Source: Flavobacteriaceae bacterium UBA3440 (GTDB taxonomy: Bacteria > Bacteroidota > Bacteroidia > Flavobacteriales > Flavobacteriaceae). From it: a DNA stretch of 14,145 bases. The notes under the pieces were generated by a model, which searched no databases, was not told the origin of the DNA, and was given only the letters and a program-made list of their open reading frames with translations. Positions 8,501-13,429 of this stretch are shown here, piece by piece; the stretch's first letter is position 1, and each line of letters opens with the position of its first letter. The stretch covers positions 22,224-36,368 of the forward strand of contig DFSJ01000042.1 of the NCBI GenBank assembly GCA_002378585.1, given 5' to 3'. Made by a program: the position numbers and the translations under genes.

Positions 8501-8950
8501 CGATAAAACGACATAATCTTTGTCTGCCGAAAAAATTCGGTCTTGTTCCGTAGCTGTGACGGTGATCGAATCACTTTGGGCAAATCGTTTAGCCGTCTCT
8601 CGAACAACAGCAAATGCTTCTGGTAATAAATGATCTAATGCCTCGTCAATAGTTTTTTTGCGTTGTACTTGAAGTTCATCAATTTGGATGTAAAGGGCCT
8701 CGTTGGCATCGATATCCTGTTGGGATAAACTCTCTAGTTTTAATGCGTCAATTTGTTGATCAAGCGTTGATGTTTGTGCAGCGATGTACGTCTTAAACGC
8801 CTTGGTTTTTTGGCGAAGTTCATCGGCGCTTAATTGGGATAGCGCTTGTTCGTGTTGTTTAATTTTTTGTAATAAAGGCTGAAGTGATTGTACATCTTTT
8901 TGGGCTTTGTCGCCTACAAACACTTTTAGAATTTGATTAATAAAACTCAT
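5591..8950 (-). CDS. secA: Preprotein translocase ATPase SecA
   Basis: SecA drives unfolded preproteins through SecYEG by ATP hydrolysis at the cytoplasmic membrane. The 1119-aa product has all core motifs: Walker A MQTGEGKT (192-199), VTVNDYLAKRD, YGTNNEFGFDYLRDN, Walker B DEVDSVLIDDARTPLIISG (300-318), GMTGTAVTEA (569-578), TNMAGRGTDIKL (684-695) and QLRGRSGRQGDPGSSQF (721-737). It is longer than E. coli SecA (901 aa) because of an extended N-terminal helical region (about residues 55-105 and 125-168) and about 70 extra residues near 339-410 within the preprotein cross-linking domain. Both are common in Bacteroidota. The usual C-terminal zinc-binding CxCxSG motif is absent; the tail ends in KYKQAEPLLKQGTWVLVNS. 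The gene heads a probable operon with the amidohydrolase gene (5-bp gap). A probable promoter overlaps the terminator of the preceding gene. Confidence 0.98.
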   Translation of the reverse strand: MSFINQILKVFVGDKAQKDVQSLQPLLQKIKQHEQALSQLSADELRQKTKAFKTYIAAQTSTLDQQIDALKLESLSQQDIDANEALYIQIDELQVQRKKTIDEALDHLLPEAFAVVRETAKRFAQSDSITVTATEQDRIFSADKDYVVLSGDQAKWHTSWNAAGKAVRWDMVHYDVQLIGGMVLHQGKVAEMQTGEGKTLVATLPVYLNALSGLGVHLVTVNDYLAKRDSAWMAPIFEFHGLTVDCIDHHQPNSPGRRKAYLADITYGTNNEFGFDYLRDNMAHQPGELVQRPHHYAIVDEVDSVLIDDARTPLIISGPVPEGDRHEFNELKPQVERLVNAQRNYLTGVLVEAKKKIAEGDLKEGGFQLLRVYRGLPKNKALIKYLSEEGIKQLLQKTERQYMQDNNREMHKVDETLLFVIDEKNNQIELTNNGIKELSSADNSDFFILPDIGTEMAKIEQKGLEPSVQAAEKEQLFRDFSIKSERIHTLNQLLKAYTLFEKDVAYVVMDNKVMIVDEQTGRIMDGRRYSDGLHQAIEAKENVRIEALTQTFATVTLQNYFRMYYKLSGMTGTAVTEAGELWEIYQLDVVEIPTNRPIARKDKEDLIYKTKREKYNAIIDEVVGLSAQGRPVLIGTTSVEISELLSRMLDLRKVPHNVLNAKLHKKEADIVAEAGKPGVVTIATNMAGRGTDIKLNEEVKQAGGLAIIGTERHDSRRVDRQLRGRSGRQGDPGSSQFYVSLEDNLMRLFGSDRVAKLMDRMGLEEGEVIQHSMMTKSIERAQKKVEENNFGIRKRLLEYDDVMNAQREVIYKRRRHALNGERLQLDIANMMFDTCELISEQNKLAGDFKNFTYEIITYFGLEPGINEETWSKMSVGQSAQYLYQMVRERYTEKMERAAQSAFGVIEKVYNDPNSHFERISVPFTDGMKSLNVVTHLEKAYQTQGKQLVADFEKNINLALIDEAWKTHLRKMDELKQSVQLAVHEQKDPLLIYKFEAFELFKSMIDRVNKEIISFLFKAQLPEGPQAPSVREAQVIRPKEKLALSKEEVLNSDERAAQARNAGATASKQASVETVVRQAPKMGRNDKVMIKNMMNGEQKEMKYKQAEPLLKQGTWVLVNS

Positions 8951-8969
8951 CTGGTAATAAAATGCTATA

Positions 8970-8993
8970 TTTTGCTTTGTTTGTCAAGCAAAA
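8970..8993 (-). promoter_or_regulatory. Inverted repeat in secA leader
   Basis: TTTTGCTT (8970-8977) and AAGCAAAA (8986-8993) form a perfect 8-bp inverted repeat with an 8-nt loop. It lies between the apparent secA -7 element and the secA start codon, so it would be in the 5' untranslated leader. The stem is AT-rich and weak, with no U tract after it, so it does not look like a terminator. Any regulatory role is inference. Confidence 0.3.
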
Positions 8994-8998
8994 CCTTT

Positions 8999-9028
8999 CA
9001 AAAATACGTAAAAAAAAAGCCTCTGCAG
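8999..9028 (-). promoter_or_regulatory. secA: Probable secA promoter (Bacteroidota type)
   Basis: On the minus strand TATTTTTG (9006 to 8999) matches the -7 element TAnnTTTG. CTG (9028 to 9026), one base off the TTG of the upstream element, lies 19 nt before it, inside the hairpin of the preceding terminator. Transcription would start near 8993, leaving a leader of about 40 nt before the secA ATG at 8950. The -7 match is good and the upstream element is weak. Confidence 0.42.
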
Positions 9029-9038
9029 AGGCTTTTTT
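9010..9038 (-). terminator. Rho-independent terminator after DUF2795 gene
   Basis: The perfect palindrome GCCTCTGCAGAGGC (9019-9032) is flanked by A and T runs that extend the pairing to 9013-9038. On the minus strand the stem is followed directly by nine U (9018 to 9010). It begins 20 bp beyond the DUF2795 stop, so it ends that transcript before secA. The symmetric shape could work in both directions, but no plus-strand gene enters it here. Confidence 0.88.
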
Positions 9039-9058
9039 AGGTTTGTTTGTCAACAGGT

Positions 9059-9283
9059 TTAATACTCGTCTTCGTTCCAAAGATAGTCTTCGTCTGAAGG
9101 GTAATCCGGCCATATCTCATCGATGCTTTCGTAGATTTCACCACCTTCTTCTTCCATGGATTGAAGGTTTTCTACGACTTCTAATGGTGCCCCTGTTCTG
9201 ATGGCGTAATCAATTAATTCGTCTTTGGTTGCTGGCCAAGGCGCATCGCTCAAATATGAAGCCAATTCTAAAGTCCAGTACAT
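9059..9283 (-). CDS. DUF2795 family small acidic protein
   Basis: A 74-aa protein, strongly acidic and rich in Tyr and Trp. It starts MYWTLELASYLSDAPWPATK and contains KDELIDYAIRTGAPLEVVENL, the typical DUF2795 core with a short helical region built around P-A-T-K-x-E-L-I-x-Y-A. The C-terminal half is an acidic tail (EEEGGEIYESIDEIWPDYPS, ending DEDYLWNEDEY). I recall near-identical small proteins as widespread in Flavobacteriia; their function is not known to me. No signal peptide or membrane segment is present, so it is probably cytoplasmic. The gene stands alone, with a good promoter match 29 bp upstream and a strong terminator just after the stop, which suggests an independently controlled and possibly highly expressed transcript. 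Confidence 0.88.
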   Translation of the reverse strand: MYWTLELASYLSDAPWPATKDELIDYAIRTGAPLEVVENLQSMEEEGGEIYESIDEIWPDYPSDEDYLWNEDEY

Positions 9284-9304
9284 AGCGGTTTGGGGTTAAA
9301 TTAG

Positions 9305-9318
9305 ATTTTTGCAAAAAT
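9305..9318. repeat. Palindrome over the DUF2795 promoter -7 element
   Basis: ATTTTTGCAAAAAT is a perfect 14-bp palindrome covering most of the -7 element and the expected transcription start of the DUF2795 gene. It could be a binding site for a dimeric regulator, but an AT-rich palindrome of this kind can also arise by chance. Confidence 0.25.
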
Positions 9319-9341
9319 AATTTTTAATCCCATCCGTGCAA
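9312..9341 (-). promoter_or_regulatory. Promoter of DUF2795 gene (TTG-N19-TATTTTTG)
   Basis: On the minus strand TTG (9341 to 9339) is followed after 19 nt by TATTTTTG (9319 to 9312). This fits the TTG-N17-23-TAnnTTTG pattern of Bacteroidota housekeeping promoters. The start would fall near 9305, about 22 nt before the ATG at 9283. It lies in the 85-bp spacer between the cobalamin adenosyltransferase gene and this gene. It is the best promoter match in the window. Confidence 0.65.
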
Positions 9342-9368
9342 GTTAAATAATAATTAAATAGTTGGTAT

Positions 9369-9920
9369 CTAAGGATTTGATATCCAAAGGGTTTCATCAA
9401 CCCCTTCACGCAGACTGACCATCCTGGCCCAAACAAACAAATAATCGGATAAACGGTTGACAAAAACTACCGTCTGTACAGGTATTTCAGCCAATTGATC
9501 TAAGCCTACTAATCTTCTCTCCGCAGTTCGGCAACAGGTTCTTGCCAAGTGCACTAAACCAACTTTCGGGTTTGGGCCTGGTATGATAAAATTGGTTAGC
9601 GGGGGTAGTATGGTCGCCCAATAATCCATACGCACTTCCATGGCTTCAACCAGTAGGTCCCAATGAGCGGCGTCAAATCGCGACATTTCGCCACTTCGAT
9701 CCACTGCTAGCGTAGCGCTTATTTCGAAAAGGGCCTTTTGTATAGCAATAAATTCAAGATTGATTTCTGGATCCATGTCGGAATCGCGCAACAAACCAAG
9801 ACGTGTGTTTAGTTCATCCAAACACCCATTAACTTCGATGCGCGCATCGTTTTTGTCCACTATGTTGCCATCAAGCAACATGGTTTTTCCTCGGTCTCCA
9901 GTTTTTGTATAGATCTTCAT
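9369..9920 (-). CDS. PduO-type cob(I)alamin adenosyltransferase
   Basis: A 183-aa enzyme that transfers the adenosyl group of ATP to cob(I)alamin, giving adenosylcobalamin (in this phylum probably for methylmalonyl-CoA mutase or ribonucleotide reductase; inference). Family motifs: KIYTKTGDRGKTMLL at residues 2-16 (ATP-binding N-terminus), RIEVNGCLDELNTRLG at 27-42, FIIPGPNPKVGLVHLARTCC at 111-130, RTAERR (131-136) and FVNRLSDYLFVWAR at 153-166. Two positions differ from the usual form: PGP replaces PGG and CRTAER replaces CRRAER. The ATG at 9920 was chosen because the ATP-binding motif starts immediately after it, as in most PduO proteins. The ATG at 9938 would add six residues and overlap the upstream gene by 13 bp. 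It is the last gene of the DUF4105/ABC-F group; no cobalamin biosynthesis gene is nearby. Confidence 0.92.
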   Translation of the reverse strand: MKIYTKTGDRGKTMLLDGNIVDKNDARIEVNGCLDELNTRLGLLRDSDMDPEINLEFIAIQKALFEISATLAVDRSGEMSRFDAAHWDLLVEAMEVRMDYWATILPPLTNFIIPGPNPKVGLVHLARTCCRTAERRLVGLDQLAEIPVQTVVFVNRLSDYLFVWARMVSLREGVDETLWISNP

Positions 9921-9925
9921 CTGAG

Positions 9926-10366
9926 CTATTTTAGCCAAAAATATTCTTTTTCCTGTCCTTTTTTAGCCACCAGAATTCCGTGTTTTCCCGTGTCGATTGA
10001 CAGGGTAAAAATCTCGCTTAACATCTTCCAATTTATCCAAGATGTACGGTTGCTTCTGATGTTTTTTATCAATACCGTGCCGCGTTCAAACTGGGCCATC
10101 TCTTGAAGTCTATGCCACTGATCATCAGTGATTTCATGCGCATTTGCCTGAGCAAATATACTTTTTTTTTCATCGAAAATCAGTCCTTGTTCAAACCAAC
10201 GTTGAATGGCCTGTTCCCAGTCTGAATTCTGCCTTGAATATTTTTTCCAAAAATTCTGATGAAAATCGAATACAAAAGGAGAGTGTATCCCTTGAATATG
10301 TGTCGAATTCAAGTAATAGCTCGTCCAGCTCTGTATCTGCCATAATTGGTTACTGACCCATTTCAT
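9926..10366 (-). CDS. Shortened relative of Bacteroidota SAM-methyltransferase-like proteins
   Basis: A 146-aa protein with an intact frame. Near its N-terminus is GIHSPFVFDF (residues 26-35), which I recognise as the conserved start of a Bacteroidota class I methyltransferase-like family (usually about 230-260 aa). Its C-terminal part (about 68-146) resembles that family's last strands: SIFAQANAHE in the place of an FIDANH-type segment, GTVLIKNI in place of VLIFDDI, SIDTGKHGILVAKK for IDLF-x-GIVFFRK, then QEKEYFWLK. The glycine-rich SAM-binding core (ELGTSLGISTLYLA-like) that should lie between is missing, and acidic residues of the active region are replaced. It is therefore probably not a methyltransferase. 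It may be a decayed remnant or a repurposed small protein. The start overlaps the ABC-F gene end by 17 bp, so it is coupled to it. A run of nine A lies on the coding strand at codons 66-69. Confidence 0.7.
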   Translation of the reverse strand: MKWVSNQLWQIQSWTSYYLNSTHIQGIHSPFVFDFHQNFWKKYSRQNSDWEQAIQRWFEQGLIFDEKKSIFAQANAHEITDDQWHRLQEMAQFERGTVLIKNIRSNRTSWINWKMLSEIFTLSIDTGKHGILVAKKGQEKEYFWLK

Positions 10367-12209
10367 CGCTGTATTCCATCCAGATCATCGTTTTCTCATC
10401 AATCTCATCGGTTACTTTGGCCAATTTAATGGAAAGTTTGGTCATTTCCTCTGGACTCAATCCAGGGTTCAAAAAAGCCAATTCAAGTTCCGATTTTTCT
10501 TTTTCTAAGACGGAGATTTGAGTTTCTATCTTTTGTATTTCTTTTTTAATCTGCAGGTTTTGTTGCGGAGTCTTTACTTTGGACACCTCTTTTTTGTTCT
10601 CAGCACTTTGGCTTGAAGAAGATTTAGGGGCTTCCTGAGTATAGGCTCGATAATCCGAATAGTTGCCCGGAAAGTCAGTAAAGGCTCCTTGGCCCTCGAA
10701 CACCAATAAATGGTCGACAATTTTGTCCATAAAATAGCGGTCGTGCGAAACCACAACAAGACATCCAGGGAAGTCGAGCAGAAAAGATTCCAATACGCCC
10801 AGGGTCACTACATCCAGGTCATTGGTCGGCTCATCTAAGATTAAGAAATTTGGATTTTGAATCAATACTGTGCACAGGTAAAGTCTTTTGCGCTCCCCAC
10901 CACTTAGTTTTTCAACGTAGTCGTATTGTTTTTTTCGGTCGAATAAAAATCGTTCCAGCAGTTGAGACGCACTGAGTTGGCGTCCGTGTTTTAGCGGAAT
11001 GTATTCGCCGAATTCTTGGATAACTTCAATGACTTTTTGTCCTGGTTTTACTTCGATACCCGCTTGGGTATAGTATCCGATTTGAACAGTTTCTCCCAAG
11101 ACTATTTTACCTCCCTGTGGATCAATTTTGCCGCTGATTAAATTGAGAAAAGTAGATTTTCCCGTCCCATTCTTTCCGACAATTCCCAGCCTTTCGGCCG
11201 GTTGAAAATGATAGGAAAACCCATCAAGAATTACTTTTTGTCCAAAAGCGTGGTGTACTTTGTGGCATTCAATGATTTTGGCCCCCAACCGATTCATATT
11301 GATCTCGAGTTGGATTTTGTGTTCCTGTCTGCGCTGTTTGGTTTTTGCCTCAATGGCAGCAAAATCGTCAATCCTGGATTTTGATTTGGTGGTTCTTGCT
11401 TTTGGTTGTCTTCTGATCCAATCCAATTCAGATTTAAAAACCTGATCATTTTTGTGTTGCATTAACGCTTCAAGCGCCAGTCTTTCTTGTCTTTTCTCCA
11501 GGAAATAACTGTAGTTTCCCGAGTAGTGATACAACTCGCCTCTGTCGAGCTCGATGATTTGATCACATACCCGCTCCAGGAAATACCGATCGTGGGTCAC
11601 CATAAACAAGGTCATCTTTTCCTTGGCAAAGTAGGCTTCTAGCCATTCAATCATCTCTAAATCCAAGTGGTTGGTCGGCTCATCCAACAACAAGACATCA
11701 GGGGTCTCTAACAGAGCTAAAGCTAGTGCTAAACGTTTCTTTTGGCCACCGGACATATTCCCCACTTTAAGGGTTAAATCCTCCAGCTTTAATCGAGATA
11801 AAATTTGTTGGTACTGAAATTCAAAATCCCAAGCACTGGATCGCTCCATGGCTTCAAAAGCAACCTGATAACTTTTTTCATCCTCCGGATGAAGCAGTGC
11901 GTGTTCATATGCAGTGATCACACGCATCATGGGGTGATCTGCTCTGGTCAATGTCTCTTCAATGGTCCATTCGTTGTTCAACTCAGGCTCTTGTGCCAGA
12001 AATGCGAGTTTCATGTCCTTTCGGTAGTTCACCTGCCCTTGATCAGGGAGGGTTTTGCCTGCGATGATGTCCAAAAGGGAGGATTTGCCAGAACCGTTTT
12101 CAGCGATCAAACCAATTTTTTGTCCTTTGTTGATGCCAAAGGAAATATCTTTAAATAAAATACGCTCGCCAAATGAGCGAGCGACTTGTTCAATACTGAT
12201 TAAATTCAT
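10350..12209 (-). CDS. ABC-F family ATPase (Uup-like, with C-terminal coiled coil)
   Basis: A 619-aa soluble protein with two ATP-binding cassettes and no membrane segments, as in ABC-F proteins that act on ribosomes. First cassette: Walker A AENGSGKS (36-43, with A in place of the usual first G), signature MSGGQ (152-156), Walker B LLLDEP, H-loop VTHDRYFL. A charged linker (about 240-305) contains RRQPKARTTKSKSRI, the segment that contacts tRNA or rRNA in this family. Second cassette: GKNGTGKS (345-352), LSGGE (435-439), FLILDEPTNDLD (455-466), VSHDRYFM. The C-terminal 85 residues form a coiled coil (KKEIQKIETQISVLEKEKSE near 555-574), typical of Uup. Uup-like proteins are linked to translation quality control and ribosome assembly; a resistance role is less likely in this housekeeping setting. 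The ATG overlaps the DUF4105 stop by 4 bp (ATGA). Confidence 0.93.
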   Translation of the reverse strand: MNLISIEQVARSFGERILFKDISFGINKGQKIGLIAENGSGKSSLLDIIAGKTLPDQGQVNYRKDMKLAFLAQEPELNNEWTIEETLTRADHPMMRVITAYEHALLHPEDEKSYQVAFEAMERSSAWDFEFQYQQILSRLKLEDLTLKVGNMSGGQKKRLALALALLETPDVLLLDEPTNHLDLEMIEWLEAYFAKEKMTLFMVTHDRYFLERVCDQIIELDRGELYHYSGNYSYFLEKRQERLALEALMQHKNDQVFKSELDWIRRQPKARTTKSKSRIDDFAAIEAKTKQRRQEHKIQLEINMNRLGAKIIECHKVHHAFGQKVILDGFSYHFQPAERLGIVGKNGTGKSTFLNLISGKIDPQGGKIVLGETVQIGYYTQAGIEVKPGQKVIEVIQEFGEYIPLKHGRQLSASQLLERFLFDRKKQYDYVEKLSGGERKRLYLCTVLIQNPNFLILDEPTNDLDVVTLGVLESFLLDFPGCLVVVSHDRYFMDKIVDHLLVFEGQGAFTDFPGNYSDYRAYTQEAPKSSSSQSAENKKEVSKVKTPQQNLQIKKEIQKIETQISVLEKEKSELELAFLNPGLSPEEMTKLSIKLAKVTDEIDEKTMIWMEYSDEMGQ

Positions 12210-13360
12210 GGATTTGACTTAAGCATGAGTATTTGGGACATGCCGAGTGCACACCAAATAGGTAACATCATCCAATGAAAGGATTGGATTCCTAGCACCC
12301 AAATTACCAGACAGATTGAGATACCCAGTAATACAAGGATGTTTAACGTACGTTGGACGCGTTTCTTATTGATCCAAAAAGGTGAAAATACCAACCATGG
12401 TTGTGCCCAAAATAGATGGGCATTCCACGCAGTAGTTTGATGATCAGTGGCTGCCCAAAGCAACATCAAGACAACTCCAACAGCACCGCTCAACGTGTGT
12501 AATAATCCGCAGGTAAACCGTTGAGACGTCATTTTTGTTCGGGTAAACCATACGATCAAAATCAAGAGAAGCCCCAAGGTGAAAGGCCCCCATAGATTTA
12601 TTCCAGGAGTAGGAGAGGTCAGTTCTGGCTCAGCTAGGTACCTGTCTTGTCGTAAGGCTGACCTGTCATTCCACAAGGCAGTGGAGAGTTGTTGTGCGGC
12701 GTACTCCGGTAAGAACTGTGCTTGAAAATTACTGGTAGGTTGATCAATCATCGAACCCAAAGCCAGATCGATACCCCAACCACCCCAACTATTTAGGGGC
12801 AGATTTTCTTCGATCAATTCGCGATAACTTTTTTTAGAATGTTCCTGAGCGTAGGGATATACTAACGCACCTTGACTTACGTCGAGCAATAAGTCCCTGA
12901 TTTTTGTGGCACAATTGGCATAAAAAAAGTCGTAGAGGTAGAACCTGTTTTCAGGTCGATAATTTTGTTCCAGGCGTTGAAGTAGTTTATACGAGGTGGC
13001 TTGGTCTATGTCTAGCACTTGTTCTCTGACCCATCTGCCTTCCTGTGTGAACGCCTGAATAAAACCTGAAGTTTCGTGTTTTCCTAAAAAGTAGCGCAGT
13101 TTACCTTTGGCGAAATTTAAATAAAAATTGGGGGCATTAAAATCGAACAATCCGTAATTGTAAATCACATCAAGACCGGTCGATTCATCCTGAATTCTCA
13201 AGGCGGAGTGGCCAAATTTGGCATAGAGTTCGGCACCCGGACCACAAGTGATTAAACTCACTTGAAGTTTAGGTGTATTGGTGCCTACATCAGTCATCTG
13301 AGCCCATGAAGGGAGGCAAAAAAATCCAATGAATAAAAGGAAAATAAACTGTTTTTTCAC
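12206..13360 (-). CDS. DUF4105 exported/membrane protein, candidate lipoprotein N-acyltransferase
   Basis: A 384-aa protein with a signal peptide (MKKQFIFLLFIGFFCLPSWA, cleavage before Q21). A DUF4105 domain covers about residues 32-245, and about five hydrophobic segments follow (258-272, 286-304, 316-329, 338-357, 363-380). The domain contains FGHSALRI with His51 and FFYANCATKIRD with Cys150. This His-then-Cys order resembles circularly permuted NlpC/P60-type thiol enzymes, so the pair may be catalytic and face the periplasm. From memory, and unverified here, a DUF4105-type protein of Bacteroides has been reported as a lipoprotein N-acyltransferase (Lnb), which would suit a membrane-anchored thiol enzyme. 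The start is GTG at 13360; it places the signal peptide correctly and no other start codon fits before an in-frame stop upstream. It is divergent from pssA (69-bp spacer) and coupled to the ABC-F gene. Confidence 0.78.
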   Translation of the reverse strand: MKKQFIFLLFIGFFCLPSWAQMTDVGTNTPKLQVSLITCGPGAELYAKFGHSALRIQDESTGLDVIYNYGLFDFNAPNFYLNFAKGKLRYFLGKHETSGFIQAFTQEGRWVREQVLDIDQATSYKLLQRLEQNYRPENRFYLYDFFYANCATKIRDLLLDVSQGALVYPYAQEHSKKSYRELIEENLPLNSWGGWGIDLALGSMIDQPTSNFQAQFLPEYAAQQLSTALWNDRSALRQDRYLAEPELTSPTPGINLWGPFTLGLLLILIVWFTRTKMTSQRFTCGLLHTLSGAVGVVLMLLWAATDHQTTAWNAHLFWAQPWLVFSPFWINKKRVQRTLNILVLLGISICLVIWVLGIQSFHWMMLPIWCALGMSQILMLKSNP

Positions 13361-13429
13361 GCCGCTAATATCGTCATTTCTTTGGCAAATACCTCAGAAA
13401 ATAAGCCTATAAAACGCTATATTTACCCC
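13361..13429. promoter_or_regulatory. Divergent spacer between DUF4105 gene and pssA
   Basis: This 69-bp AT-rich spacer must carry, or overlap, the promoters of both outward-facing genes. I see no clear TTG-N17-23-TAnnTTTG match in either direction. The nearest, TATATTTA at 13418-13425, is too close to the pssA start and has no partner element at the right distance. No Shine-Dalgarno sequence precedes either start. Confidence 0.4.

Larger units (their letters stand above)
8976..9053. repeat. 12-bp direct repeat TTTGTTTGTCAA on both sides of terminator
   Basis: TTTGTTTGTCAA occurs at 8976-8987 and again at 9042-9053, 66 bp apart. One copy is in the secA leader and the other directly follows the DUF2795 stop codon; the terminator and secA -7 element lie between them. 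On the minus strand it reads TTGACAAACAAA. It may be a trace of a small local duplication or a binding site. Its low complexity makes chance possible. Confidence 0.35.

Noticed and set aside
8962..9201. Plus-strand frame of 79 codons through the secA-DUF2795 spacer
   Set aside because: It runs through the terminator hairpin and antisense to the DUF2795 gene; composition is unlike a protein-coding gene.
10116..10130. Palindrome CACTGA-TCA-TCAGTG inside the shortened methyltransferase-like gene
   Set aside because: It is short, lies within coding sequence (HEITDDQW region), and has no T tract or promoter near it; it is probably chance.
10162..10170. A9 tract as evidence of a frameshifted, broken methyltransferase gene
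   Set aside because: Residues on both sides of the tract match the family in the same frame, so no frameshift is needed; the missing part is simply not in the DNA.
11805..12158. 117-codon open frame on the plus strand inside the ABC-F gene
   Set aside because: It is a shadow of the first ATP-binding cassette on the other strand, whose motifs are intact.
13418..13425. TATATTTA as a -7 element for pssA
   Set aside because: It lacks the final G, lies 4 bp from the start codon, and has no TTG at the right upstream distance.
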